Positions 8,783 to 17,872 of a stretch of 64,000 nucleotides of DNA are shown one piece after another (within the stretch, counting starts at the first letter, position 1; each line of letters starts with the position of its first letter). A model generated the notes under the pieces. That model had not been told where the DNA came from. It saw only the letters and a list, made by a program, of their open reading frames with translations, and did no database searches. Source of the stretch: Larkinella sp. C7 (GTDB lineage: Bacteria; Bacteroidota; Bacteroidia; Cytophagales; Spirosomataceae). A program made the position numbers and the translations under genes. Where the stretch lies: assembly GCF_006149005.1 (NCBI RefSeq), contig NZ_VBSL01000001.1, forward strand, positions 939,443 to 1,003,442, given 5' to 3'.

Positions 8783-9685
8783 ATGCCCTTCGCTCCCATC
8801 GTTTTATTCTGTTACAACCGCGTCGATCACCTGCGTGAAACGATTAAATACCTGTCCAATAACCCATTAGCCAGGAAAAGCGTTCTCTATGTTTTTTCGG
8901 ATGGCCCCAAAATGAACACGCCCACGGCGAAAGAAGACGCGGAACGGGTGCAAAAAGTCCGGTCGTATTTGCCAACCATCGAAGGCTTTGCGGACGTCCG
9001 GATCAAGGAAGCCGAAACGAATCAGGGCCTGGCGAACTCCGTAATCCGGGGCGTGACGGCGGTGATTGAGCAACATGGCCGCGTGATTGTCATGGAAGAT
9101 GACATCATCTGTACGACCGATTTCCTCGATTTTCAGAATGCGGCCCTGGACTTTTACGAACACCATCCGCTGGTTTTTTCGATTTCCGGGTATTTGTATC
9201 CGTTTTCCATTCCGCCCGCTTATTCCGAGGAGGTTTTGCTGTTGCCGCGCGCGTCGTCGCTCGGCTGGTCGACCTGGAAAAACCGCTGGGAACTGGCCGA
9301 CTGGTCGGTGGCGGATTACGCCCATTTCATTCAGGATTCGAAAGCCCGGCAGGCTTTTTCGGCCAGTGGCAGCGACCTGATTCCGATGTTTGCCAAGCAG
9401 CAAAAGGGCCTGATCAGTTCCTGGGCCATCCGCTGGAGTTACACGCATTTCAAGCAAAAGCGCTATTGTCTGTATCCGATCCGGTCGAAAGTCGAACACA
9501 TTGGCTACGACGCCGGCACCAACTTCGGCCGCTTCAGCCGGTTTCAGAACACGGCGCTTCACGAAGGCAAAATCAGACTAACCGCGGATGTTCAGGTCGA
9601 TCCGGAAGTCGTTCAAAACCTCAAACGACATTTCAAGCCGAGTTGGCTGCGGCAGATGATCAACCGGTACAAGTACGGTATTTAA
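8783..9685 (+). CDS. Glycosyltransferase, GT-A fold (family 2-like)
   Basis: A 300-residue protein that begins MPFAPIVLFCYNRVDHL, the first strand of a GT-A nucleotide-sugar binding fold. It continues with VFSDGP, NQGLANSVIRGVTAVIEQHGRVIVMEDDI (the EDD metal-binding motif near residue 109) and WGTWKNRW-like ASSLGWSTWKNRWELADW. These features are shared with glycosyltransferases of surface-polysaccharide clusters. It is divergent from the minus-strand glycan operon and probably serves the same pathway. The start codon sits right after a low-complexity inverted repeat, which may hinder or control initiation. Confidence 0.83.
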   Translation: MPFAPIVLFCYNRVDHLRETIKYLSNNPLARKSVLYVFSDGPKMNTPTAKEDAERVQKVRSYLPTIEGFADVRIKEAETNQGLANSVIRGVTAVIEQHGRVIVMEDDIICTTDFLDFQNAALDFYEHHPLVFSISGYLYPFSIPPAYSEEVLLLPRASSLGWSTWKNRWELADWSVADYAHFIQDSKARQAFSASGSDLIPMFAKQQKGLISSWAIRWSYTHFKQKRYCLYPIRSKVEHIGYDAGTNFGRFSRFQNTALHEGKIRLTADVQVDPEVVQNLKRHFKPSWLRQMINRYKYGI

Positions 9686-9744
9686 TGCGTTTGCTTCCGT
9701 TGAAAAATCGTCGTATTCATCCATTCCAGTTCCTGTAGCGACTC

Positions 9745-10902
9745 ATGCAACAAACGACTACTTCACACACAAACGACCCGAACCGGGACACTCCCCGGTC
9801 CATGAACCCCTCCCGGCTTCTCTCCCTCGACACTTTCCGGGGCATCACCGTTGCGGCCATGATTCTGGTCAACAATCCCGGCGACTGGGGCCACATCTAC
9901 GCTCCGCTGGGCCACGCCCACTGGCACGGCTGGACGCCCACCGACCTGATTTTCCCCTTTTTTCTTTTCATTGTCGGCGTATCGATTTCGTACGCGTTGC
10001 AGCAGAAGGACCGGGCCGGACTGGTAGGTAAGGTTGTGAAACGGAGTCTGATCCTGTTTAGCCTGGGCCTGTTTCTGAACCTGTTTCCGAAATTTGATTT
10101 CACGACCGTCCGGATTCCGGGGGTTTTGCAGCGCATTGCGCTGGTGTATCTGGCCTGTTCGCTGATTTACATCAAAACCGATACCCGAACACAGGGCTGG
10201 CTGATCGGCATTTTGCTCGTCGGCTACTGGCTGCTGATGTCGTTCGTTCCCGTGCCGGATTTTGGCCCCGCCAATCTGGACGCTGAAACCAACCTCGGCG
10301 CCTGGCTCGACCGGACTTTGCTGGGTGGGCACCTCTGGAAAACCTCGAAAATCTGGGACCCCGAAGGACTGCTCAGCACCCTGCCCGCCATTGCGACCGG
10401 CCTGTCCGGAATTCTGGCCGGAACACTCCTGAAATCCCGCCGACCGGAAGCAGAAAAAGCCGTCTGGCTGTTCGTAGCGGGTTGTTTCGCCTTGCTGGGA
10501 GCTTATATCTGGAACGGTTTTTTCCCGATCAACAAATCCCTCTGGACCAGCTCGTTCGTGTTGCTCACCTCCGGCTTGGCGTTGCAGGGACTGGCGCTTT
10601 GCTACTGGCTGATCGACGTGCAGGGGTATAAAAAATGGACCAAACCGTTCGTGGCCTTTGGCGTCAATGCCATCACGGTTTTCTTTCTCTCCGGTCTGAT
10701 TCCACGCATTTTGAACATGATCAAAGTTCAGCACCCCGATGGCTCAGAGATCGGCGCGAAGGAGTGGCTGTACCAGACGTTGTTTGTACCGTATTTCGAA
10801 AGTCCCTACAACGCGTCACTGGCCGGGGCGCTGACCTTTGTGCTGATCTGGTTCGGGATTCTGGGCTGGATGTATCAACAAAAAATCATTATTAAAGTAT
10901 AA
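9745..10902 (+). CDS. Membrane acyltransferase-like protein (COG4299/DUF5009, HGSNAT-like)
   Basis: A 385-residue polytopic membrane protein related to the heparan-alpha-glucosaminide N-acetyltransferase family. It shows RLLSLDTFRGITVAAMILVNNPGDW, then GHAHWHGWTPTDLIFPFFLFIVGVSI with the conserved His and Asp of the family, and about ten hydrophobic segments. The lysosomal relative moves acetyl groups across a membrane to amino sugars, and a similar role on a periplasmic glycan or recycled amino sugar is plausible but unproven. The ATG at 9745 gives a 19-residue polar tail; the ATG at 9802 (MNPSRLLSLDTFRG, 366 residues) starts closer to the conserved part and may be the true one. Confidence 0.8.
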   Translation: MQQTTTSHTNDPNRDTPRSMNPSRLLSLDTFRGITVAAMILVNNPGDWGHIYAPLGHAHWHGWTPTDLIFPFFLFIVGVSISYALQQKDRAGLVGKVVKRSLILFSLGLFLNLFPKFDFTTVRIPGVLQRIALVYLACSLIYIKTDTRTQGWLIGILLVGYWLLMSFVPVPDFGPANLDAETNLGAWLDRTLLGGHLWKTSKIWDPEGLLSTLPAIATGLSGILAGTLLKSRRPEAEKAVWLFVAGCFALLGAYIWNGFFPINKSLWTSSFVLLTSGLALQGLALCYWLIDVQGYKKWTKPFVAFGVNAITVFFLSGLIPRILNMIKVQHPDGSEIGAKEWLYQTLFVPYFESPYNASLAGALTFVLIWFGILGWMYQQKIIIKV

Positions 10903-10912
10903 ATAATGCCGC

Positions 10913-10920
10913 TAATTTTG
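10913..10920 (+). promoter_or_regulatory. Putative -7 element for the M16 peptidase gene
   Basis: TAATTTTG matches TAnnTTTG and ends 48 bases before the ATG at 10969. It starts 10 bases past the stop of the previous gene, so the peptidase is probably its own transcription unit. Confidence 0.45.
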
Positions 10921-10968
10921 AGTTAACACAGCAGACACGTGATCCGCCGTGTTTTCAAAACCGACCTA

Positions 10969-13836
10969 ATGAACAAGATTCTTGCGACCGGCCTTGCCAT
11001 TTCTCTGTTGGTAACCGGTGCGAATGCCCAGCAACCCGCCAAAACCGGTGCCAAAAAAGCCGCCGTTCCTTCCAGAGCAGCCGTCTCGGCGGGAATCCCC
11101 GCCGAACTGAAACAACCCATTCCGTTTGACCCGGGCGTTAAAGTGGGGAAACTACCGAACGGAATTACGTATTACATCCGCAAAAATGCCGAGCCTAAAA
11201 ACCGGGCCGAACTGCGGTTGGCGATCAATGCCGGGTCGATTCTGGAAACCGACGACCAGCAGGGACTCGCCCACTTCATGGAACACATGGCGTTCAACGG
11301 CACCAAGAACTTTCCCAAAAACGAACTGGTGAGCTTCCTGCAATCGTCGGGCGTCCGGTTTGGGGCCGACCTGAACGCATCGACCGGTTTTGACGAGACG
11401 GTTTACCAACTGCCCGTTCCGACCGACTCGGCGCGGCTTTTTGAGCGGGCGTTTCAGATTCTGGAAGATTGGGCCCACAACGTGACGATGGACCCGGCTG
11501 AAATTGAAAAAGAACGGGGGGTGATTCTGGAAGAAGCCCGGTCGGGGCGCGGGGCGGGTCAGCGGATGCGCGAGAAGTATTTCCCGCTGATTCTCAACAA
11601 CTCCCGCTACGCCAGCCGTCTGCCCATCGGAAAAGATGACATCATCAAAACCTTCAAACCCGAAGTCCTGCAACGGTTTTACAAAGACTGGTACCGCCCG
11701 GATTTGATGGCCGTTGTGGCCGTGGGCGACTTCGATGTGGATCAGGTAGAAGGCATCATCAAGGAAAAATTCGGTCGCATTCCGGCGGCAACGAACCCGA
11801 AACCGCGCCCGGAATACCCGGTTCCACCCCACAAAGACACCAAAATCGCCATCGTGACCGATCCGGAACAACCGAACACGATGGTACAGATTATGTATAA
11901 ACGACCCGAAATCAAGGAGAAAACCCTGTATGACATCCGCGAGGCAATAAAACGGGTGTTGTTCAACTCCATGATCGGAAACCGCATCAATGAACTCACG
12001 CAGCAGGCCGACCCGCCGTTTCTGGCCGGTTACAGCAACTACGGCGGTTTTCTGGGCGATCAGGACGCCTTCAGTTCGTACGTCATTGCCAAAGACGGAA
12101 ACGTAGCGCGGGCCGTTACGGCCATTCTGGACGAAAACGCCCGCGTCGATCGCTTCGGCTTCACGGAGACGGAACTGGATCGCGCCAAAAAACAGTATCA
12201 GAAAGCCGTCGACCGCATCTACCGCGAACGCGACAAAACCCGCTCGACGAGCTACGTGGGCGAATACGTGGAAAACTTCCTGAAAGGCGATATTCCGGTC
12301 AGCATCTCGTTTTACAATGATTTTCTGAAAAAATACCTCGGCGGAATCACCGTTGGCGACGTCAACAACCTGGCGAAACAGTTCATTACGACTGAAAACC
12401 GGGCCGTGGTCATCATGGCTCCCGAAAAAGACAAGGCCAAACTCCCGACCGAAAAGCAGGTGCTGGCCCTGATCGACAATGCCGGTAAAAACCTGACGGC
12501 GTATGTCGATAAAACGATGGATAAACCGCTGTTGCCGACGCTGCCCGTTGGCGGTCCGGTAACGAGTGAAAAAGAAATCAAGGACATCAACGTCACGGAA
12601 TGGACGCTCCGCAACGGCGTGAAGGTGGTGTTGAAACCGACGGATTTTAAAAACGATCAGATCATTTTTTCGGCCAACAGCCCGGGCGGAACGTCTCTCT
12701 ACCCCGACAAGGATTTTGAATCGGCGCGGTTTGCCTCCACGCTGATGCACATGAGCGGCATTGGCGAATACAACCAGATTCAGTTGGGTAAATACCTGAC
12801 CGGAAAAACCGTCAGCGTGTCGCCCTACATCGGTGAAACGACCGAAGGCATCAGCGGCAGCACCACACCCGATGACCTGGAAACCGCCTTGCAACTGGTT
12901 TATGCCTACTTTACGGCTCCGCGTCAGGACCCCGACGTGATCAAGGGTTTTTTGTCGAACCAGCGGAGCTTTCTGCAAAACCAGTTGGCCACCCCAACGC
13001 CCCAGAAGGTTTTTCAGGATACGGTTCAGTCGTTGCTGGGAGCCTACAACTACCGCCGGTTGCCGCTGACACCCGAGCGGCTGGATAAAGTGGACGTCAA
13101 CCGGGCCGGGGCGATTTACAAAGAACGCTTTGCCGACGCCAGCGACTTCACGTTCTTCTTCGTCGGAAATTTCAAAGAAAAAGACATCAAGCCGCTGATT
13201 GAGAAATATTTAGGCGGCTTACCTTCTACCAACCGCAAGGAAACCTACCGCGACCTGGGCATCCGGATTCCGGCCGGAAAAATCGAAAAATCCGTTACCA
13301 AGGGCCTCGAGCCCCGGAGTACCGTGCAGTTGATTTTCAGCGGTGATTTTGTCTGGAATGCCGAAAATGCCACCCAGGTCGATGCGCTGGCCGAAGTGCT
13401 GGAGATCAAACTGACCGAAACACTGCGGGAAGAAGAAAGCGGGGTCTACGGCGTGGGCGTCAGCGGAGCCTATGCCAAAATTCCGGCCCAGCGGTATACG
13501 TTCCGCGTCGGTTTCAGTTGCGCCCCCGAAAACGTCGATAAACTGATTGCGCGAACCCTGGCCGAAATCGAAAAACTGAAGCAGAATGGTGCCGATTCCA
13601 AAGACATCGACAAATTCAAAGCCGAAACCCGGCGCGAAACGGAAGTTCAGTTGAAGCAGAACAATTTCTGGCTGGGGTATCTGTCCAACCAGTATTTCAA
13701 CCAGGACGACCCGAACGAAATCCTGCACGAAGCGGAATTTCTGAAACAGGTGACACCCGAAAGCACGAAACAGGCTGCCAATCAGTATTTTGGCAAGAAT
13801 TTCATCAAGTTGTTGCTGGTGCCGGAGCGAAAATAA
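10969..13836 (+). CDS. M16 family (insulinase/pitrilysin-like) zinc peptidase, exported
   Basis: A 955-residue exported peptidase with two M16 halves. A signal peptide (MNKILATGLAISLLVTGANAQ) ends near residue 21. The N-terminal half carries the inverted zinc motif HFMEH at 102-106 and the third ligand in EIEKERGVILEE (about E182), so it should be active. The second half, from roughly residue 540, lacks HxxEH, as expected for the inactive partner domain that closes the chamber. The ATG at 10969 fits the signal peptide; an upstream GTG would add ten residues in front of it. It likely degrades peptides in the periplasm or at the outer membrane. Confidence 0.92.
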   Translation: MNKILATGLAISLLVTGANAQQPAKTGAKKAAVPSRAAVSAGIPAELKQPIPFDPGVKVGKLPNGITYYIRKNAEPKNRAELRLAINAGSILETDDQQGLAHFMEHMAFNGTKNFPKNELVSFLQSSGVRFGADLNASTGFDETVYQLPVPTDSARLFERAFQILEDWAHNVTMDPAEIEKERGVILEEARSGRGAGQRMREKYFPLILNNSRYASRLPIGKDDIIKTFKPEVLQRFYKDWYRPDLMAVVAVGDFDVDQVEGIIKEKFGRIPAATNPKPRPEYPVPPHKDTKIAIVTDPEQPNTMVQIMYKRPEIKEKTLYDIREAIKRVLFNSMIGNRINELTQQADPPFLAGYSNYGGFLGDQDAFSSYVIAKDGNVARAVTAILDENARVDRFGFTETELDRAKKQYQKAVDRIYRERDKTRSTSYVGEYVENFLKGDIPVSISFYNDFLKKYLGGITVGDVNNLAKQFITTENRAVVIMAPEKDKAKLPTEKQVLALIDNAGKNLTAYVDKTMDKPLLPTLPVGGPVTSEKEIKDINVTEWTLRNGVKVVLKPTDFKNDQIIFSANSPGGTSLYPDKDFESARFASTLMHMSGIGEYNQIQLGKYLTGKTVSVSPYIGETTEGISGSTTPDDLETALQLVYAYFTAPRQDPDVIKGFLSNQRSFLQNQLATPTPQKVFQDTVQSLLGAYNYRRLPLTPERLDKVDVNRAGAIYKERFADASDFTFFFVGNFKEKDIKPLIEKYLGGLPSTNRKETYRDLGIRIPAGKIEKSVTKGLEPRSTVQLIFSGDFVWNAENATQVDALAEVLEIKLTETLREEESGVYGVGVSGAYAKIPAQRYTFRVGFSCAPENVDKLIARTLAEIEKLKQNGADSKDIDKFKAETRRETEVQLKQNNFWLGYLSNQYFNQDDPNEILHEAEFLKQVTPESTKQAANQYFGKNFIKLLLVPERK

Positions 13837-13917
13837 GCCCCGGCTTACCTTTCGCTAAATCGTTGGGCCGCTTTGCAGGAAAAAAAGCATAACTTGCTTT
13901 AACTCCCTGCACGTCTC

Positions 13918-14736
13918 ATGCTGTACCAGAAGTATCAACCGGCTCCCCATCTGCGCCCGTTTGTCGAGTGCTACTACGTTTGGGAAAACGCAGCCTTGCC
14001 TGCTCAGCCGATGACCGTCGAGTCGCCCCCGAACGGCTACGGCTCGCTGGTGTTCAATTATGGTGATCCGTACCGGCTTCAAACGCAGAAAAACGGAACG
14101 AAAGTGGTGCCGGCGTCCTTCCTGAGCGGGCAGTCGACCCGCAGCTACCAATTGCAGTTGCAGGGGCAAATCGGCATGATCGGGGCGGTTTTTCGTCCGG
14201 CGGGCCTGAACAGTCTGTTTGGGTTACCGATGTATGAATTTGTCGATGAACGCATCGATCTGAGTGCCATTCTGGGCGATGGCATCCGAACCATTCAGGA
14301 ACGCATCGCCGAACCCAACAGTGTCATCGGTCGGATTCGGCTACTGGAAACCTTTCTGAGCAACCAGATGACCCGCACCAATGCCATAACCGACCGCACG
14401 GATTACGTTGCCAACCTGATCGTAGACAAGCGGGGCATTATCAACATCCATGCGTTGATGGACGAACTGTATGTTTGCCGGCGGCAGTTTGAACGAAAAT
14501 TCCTTCAAAAAGTAGGCGTTAGTCCGAAATATTACGCCCGCATCCGGCGCATCAGTTACCTGTGTGCTCAACTGGCCAGCAAACACTGGAATGTAGACGA
14601 CTGGCACGACGTCATTTACCGGGCGGGGTATTACGACCAATCGCATTTCATCCGTGAGTTTACCGGCTTTACGGGCCGGATTCCATCACTTTACGTACGG
14701 GATAACGTCGAGCTGGCGAATTTTCTCAAATCGTGA
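13918..14736 (+). CDS. AraC-family transcriptional regulator
   Basis: A 272-residue regulator. The N-terminal part (YQPAPHLRPFVECYYVWEN) matches the DUF6597-type sensing domain of Bacteroidota AraC proteins. The C-terminal 100 residues form the two-helix-turn-helix DNA-binding domain, with INIHALMDELYVCRRQFERKFLQKVGVSPKYYARIRRI and YDQSHFIREFTGFTGRIPSLY. The SnoaL-like gene starts 97 bases downstream and has its own promoter-like site, so it may be a target. The ligand is unknown. Confidence 0.9.
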   Translation: MLYQKYQPAPHLRPFVECYYVWENAALPAQPMTVESPPNGYGSLVFNYGDPYRLQTQKNGTKVVPASFLSGQSTRSYQLQLQGQIGMIGAVFRPAGLNSLFGLPMYEFVDERIDLSAILGDGIRTIQERIAEPNSVIGRIRLLETFLSNQMTRTNAITDRTDYVANLIVDKRGIINIHALMDELYVCRRQFERKFLQKVGVSPKYYARIRRISYLCAQLASKHWNVDDWHDVIYRAGYYDQSHFIREFTGFTGRIPSLYVRDNVELANFLKS

Positions 14737-14800
14737 GCGCCGGTTTGTCCGCCTTTTGCAAAATGTCGCATTTATACAATAAAGCGGCATGGGGGTCCGG

Positions 14801-14808
14801 TACTTTTG
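14801..14808 (+). promoter_or_regulatory. Putative -7 element for the SnoaL-like gene
   Basis: TACTTTTG matches TAnnTTTG, 25 bases before the ATG at 14834. It gives the SnoaL-like gene a promoter separate from the AraC gene. Confidence 0.45.
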
Positions 14809-14833
14809 GTGCATCATATAACCACGATTTTTC

Positions 14834-15274
14834 ATGAAAACGACACAAACGGACTCGCTGACTGACCTGACTCGCAAAGGCACCAGCATTGAATTTTTCT
14901 CGGCCTACCAGGAACGGGATATTGAACGAATGATGGCCCTCTTCGACCCCGCCGGCGAATTCTGGCTCATGCCGCTCGGCCCCGATCCGCAGGGAACCAT
15001 CGGCGACTTGGGCCGGAATTTCTGGACGGGCGTCATCGGCGCTTTCCCGGACATTGATAACACCGTCGATAAAGTGACGGCCGACGGCGACAAAATCATT
15101 TGCAACGTGGCGTTGTTCGGAACCCAAACCGCTGATTTTGCCGGCATTACGAACAAAGGACTGCGTTTCAACAGCGACCATATTTTCATTTTCCGCTTCA
15201 ACGAAGACGACAAGATCGAAGCGGTGGCCATCGACTGGGATCACACCAGCTTCCAGCAACAACTGGGTGTATAG
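14834..15274 (+). CDS. SnoaL-like / NTF2-fold ester cyclase family protein
   Basis: A 146-residue protein made of a single NTF2-like cone fold. FFSAYQERDIERMMALFDPAGEFW is the typical first helix and strand, GAFPDIDNTVDKVTADGDKIICNVALFGTQTADF the middle strands, and FNSDHIFIFRFNEDDKIEAVAIDWDH the last strands. Members of this group bind small hydrophobic molecules, and some are cyclases or isomerases, but most lack a known reaction. No signal peptide. It follows the AraC gene and may be its target. I do not assign a substrate. Confidence 0.8.
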   Translation: MKTTQTDSLTDLTRKGTSIEFFSAYQERDIERMMALFDPAGEFWLMPLGPDPQGTIGDLGRNFWTGVIGAFPDIDNTVDKVTADGDKIICNVALFGTQTADFAGITNKGLRFNSDHIFIFRFNEDDKIEAVAIDWDHTSFQQQLGV

Positions 15275-15285
15275 CTTTTTTTCAG

Positions 15286-15365
15286 AGACAAGAGAGGATA
15301 GACATGAGAGTAAAGACTAGTGCTGAGAAAACAGTCTATCTTCTCATGTCTATCCTCTCTTGTCT
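15286..15365. repeat. 24-bp perfect inverted repeat between convergent genes
   Basis: Arms 15286-15309 and 15342-15365 are exact reverse complements. They are purine-rich (left) and pyrimidine-rich (right), with the left arm beginning AGACAAGAGAGGATAGAC. A short inner stem (AGACT/AGTCT) lies within the 32-base spacer. It sits between the SnoaL-like and CPBP genes and can fold as a strong two-way 3'-end hairpin. A T-run precedes it at 15276-15282. Confidence 0.8.
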
Positions 15366-15375
15366 AAATCGCTCC

Positions 15376-16557
15376 TCACTTCAGCGTTTCCAGATTGAAC
15401 AGAAACTCCGACGAATTGACGAGTGTGTGAACCAGGGCCGCGTAAAAGACATTTTTCGTTTTCATGTACGTGTAGCCGTAGCCCCAGCCCGCGATGCTGG
15501 CCAGCCCCACAAAGACCAGCGAGCCCGCGTGAAAATGAACCAGGCCAAAAAAGATACTCGTGATCGCCAGGGCCGTATACGGGCCATTCAGCCCGGTCGA
15601 TTTGTTCTCAATCCAGTAAGCAGCCAGAAATAGGAGAACCGTGATCAGGACCGGAACCCACAGCAAGGCCGCGTGCATCAGATAGCCGGTGAGCAGCGAG
15701 AGCAGCAGAAAAACCGCAAATCCCCACTTCCAATACATCTTCCAAACGCCGGATTCCGTAATTTTCCGGGCCAGCATGTTTTGCAAAATGCCCCGCAGAA
15801 AGAGTTCTTCGAACAAGGCCGTACCAAAAAATATCCGCACCATCTCGCCAACAGCCAGGGGAATCAACGCCATCGAAAACGGTTCGTAGCCGTCGGTTTT
15901 CAGAAAACCGCTGACAGTCGCAATCAAGGCGGTCAAGGCAATAAAAGCCAGCCAGACCCAGAGGGCGGTTTTCAGATAACGCCAATTAAAAGTCGGAAAA
16001 AATCCGATGTCGGGCAGCTTTCGGATGGTGCCGAAACCGTAGACCGCCGTCAGAATCAGCACAAACCGCAACACATTGCTGAAGCCCGCGCCGTTGAAAG
16101 GCAGGTTGGTTTTAACGCCGAAGGAAATGGACGTGGCCGGAATCAGAAAGAGAAAATAAACCGCAAAATCCGTCCATTTGATCGGCTGGTAATCCTTCGG
16201 ATAGGCTAAAAAACCGAGGACCGGAAACAGCACATAAAAAGGAAACAGCGCAGCCGACCCCTGGAACGGCGAATGTCCGTGGAACCCCAGATACGAATAC
16301 AGAACAATAATCAGCAACACCGGAAACACCACCGCCCGCTCCAGGCCGGTGCTCACGGCCCGGCGGAGCGATTCGGAAAGAGCCGGTTGACCCAGGATGA
16401 ACGTCAGGAAATACAACCCGATGAAATACGGACTCGCCAGCAGCAGTTCGGCGGGTGGGAGTTGCCCATTGAAATAGAGGAAAAGCGCAAAAAAGGCCGC
16501 TGTCAACAGCACGCCCGTCCGTAGTTCGCCCGCATAACCCGTCGTCTTTTTCATCAT
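15376..16557 (-). CDS. CPBP family intramembrane glutamic endopeptidase
   Basis: A 393-residue membrane protein with about ten hydrophobic segments. It carries all three CPBP (Abi/CAAX protease) motifs in order: EELFLRG (EExxxR), FFGLVHFHAG (FxxxH) and HTLVNSSE (HxxxN) near the C-terminus. Relatives cleave after prenylated CAAX boxes or within membranes; bacterial members have roles in bacteriocin immunity and envelope processes. The substrate here is unknown. It is a single gene convergent with the SnoaL-like gene across a strong hairpin. Confidence 0.88.
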   Translation of the reverse strand: MMKKTTGYAGELRTGVLLTAAFFALFLYFNGQLPPAELLLASPYFIGLYFLTFILGQPALSESLRRAVSTGLERAVVFPVLLIIVLYSYLGFHGHSPFQGSAALFPFYVLFPVLGFLAYPKDYQPIKWTDFAVYFLFLIPATSISFGVKTNLPFNGAGFSNVLRFVLILTAVYGFGTIRKLPDIGFFPTFNWRYLKTALWVWLAFIALTALIATVSGFLKTDGYEPFSMALIPLAVGEMVRIFFGTALFEELFLRGILQNMLARKITESGVWKMYWKWGFAVFLLLSLLTGYLMHAALLWVPVLITVLLFLAAYWIENKSTGLNGPYTALAITSIFFGLVHFHAGSLVFVGLASIAGWGYGYTYMKTKNVFYAALVHTLVNSSEFLFNLETLK

Positions 16558-16784
16558 CAGTCGATTTGTTCCAGATAACTACGAAAAGAAAATCAGATGG
16601 GCTATTGAGCGAGGCAAAAAACCGTAAAAAGGCCTTATTATCCTCAAAAACATCATTTTTAAGACAAAATCTGGTGAGATTCTTCAATGTTCGACCAATT
16701 AATAAATAACCCGCCGGTTTCAAACTCCTCTTTTTGTAAATTATACCGAACAAACTGATACACAATACGATAACCGTTACACAA

Positions 16785-17861
16785 ATGACCCCACTTCTAA
16801 AATCGTGCCTATTGACGCTGGCTCTGGTTCTGACGTTTGTCGTTGGCTGGGAATGGTACTGGCGCAGTCAGAACCTCGGGCTTTCCTACAACGACGACGA
16901 AAGCCTGTGGGCGCACACCCGGAAAGCGATTTACCGAAGCAGTCCATCGAGGCCGGTGATCATTGGCTCGTCGCGCGTCAAGTTCGACCTCGATCTGGCG
17001 ACCTGGGAGGCTACAACCGGCGAAAAACCGATCCAACTGGCGCTGGTCGGTACGGCCCCCCGGCCTTTGCTGACGGATCTGGCCAATGATCCGAACTTCA
17101 AAGGAACACTCATCATTGGCGTCACCGAAGGCCTTTTCTTCGCGCCCGACGGTTCTTTTCCCGAACGGGAAGCCACGAAACGGGTTAACTTTTATCCCAG
17201 GTGGTCGCTTTCCCAGCAAATCAGCTTCCACATCAACCGGGTGCTGGAACCCTGGCTGTATTTTCTGGACGAAGAACGGCTGGCCCTGCGCCCCCTGCTG
17301 ACCAACCTGCCGATTCCGCCCCGCCCCGGCACCTGGGGTGGACCGAAATTCCCAAAAGAGTTTTCGATTATCCAGTTCGACCGGCAGGATGTCATGACCG
17401 ATGCGATGGTGGCCGACACCGCCATTCAGAACAAAGTGAAAGCAGTTTGGCTGGACATTGGCGCTCACAGCCCGAAGCAAACCATGCCGGATGCGATGGT
17501 TACGGGCATCCTGAACTCCGTCAAAAAGTCGGTAGACCAGATTCGGGCACGGGGTGGTCAGGTGGTTTTTGTCCGGATGCCTTCGGACGGCCCTTTCTAT
17601 GAAGTCGAAAAAATGAGCCACCCACGGGAAAAATACTGGGACCGCCTGCTGGCACACACCCGGACGCCCGGTATCTATTTTGCGGATTACCCGGCATTGT
17701 CCAAATACCGCTGTCCGGAATGGTCGCATCTGGCACCCAAAGATGCGGCCACGTTCACGCAGGATTTCATCCCGATTCTGAAGCAGAAAACCGGCTGGCC
17801 CATCACGATCCGGCCTACTCAAAAGCCCGCCCTTACGGCTTCCCTTCCTCCCCACCAATAG
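16785..17861 (+). CDS. Membrane-anchored SGNH-hydrolase-like protein (AlgJ/DltD type), partner of MBOAT
   Basis: A 358-residue protein with one N-terminal membrane segment (LLKSCLLTLALVLTFVVGWEWYW) and a periplasmic remainder. RPVIIGSSRVKFDLDLATWE near residue 58 recalls the GxS block of SGNH-like acyltransferase partners such as AlgJ, AlgX and DltD. A late HLAPKDA may hold the His of a catalytic pair. The MBOAT gene begins 12 bases after its stop, the usual arrangement for polysaccharide O-acylation pairs. I infer that it receives the acyl group exported by the MBOAT protein and places it on an extracellular polymer. The family call is tentative because sequence similarity is weak outside the GSSR motif. 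Confidence 0.6.
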   Translation: MTPLLKSCLLTLALVLTFVVGWEWYWRSQNLGLSYNDDESLWAHTRKAIYRSSPSRPVIIGSSRVKFDLDLATWEATTGEKPIQLALVGTAPRPLLTDLANDPNFKGTLIIGVTEGLFFAPDGSFPEREATKRVNFYPRWSLSQQISFHINRVLEPWLYFLDEERLALRPLLTNLPIPPRPGTWGGPKFPKEFSIIQFDRQDVMTDAMVADTAIQNKVKAVWLDIGAHSPKQTMPDAMVTGILNSVKKSVDQIRARGGQVVFVRMPSDGPFYEVEKMSHPREKYWDRLLAHTRTPGIYFADYPALSKYRCPEWSHLAPKDAATFTQDFIPILKQKTGWPITIRPTQKPALTASLPPHQ

Positions 17862-17872
17862 CTCCTGAGATC

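Noticed and set aside
9763-10734. Antisense 323-codon open frame across the HGSNAT-like gene
   Set aside because: Shadow with Gln/Arg-rich low complexity; the sense product has membrane segments and family motifs.
11152-12978. Long antisense open frame (608 codons) across the M16 peptidase gene
   Set aside because: Composition follows the codon bias of the sense gene; no domain or start context. A shadow.
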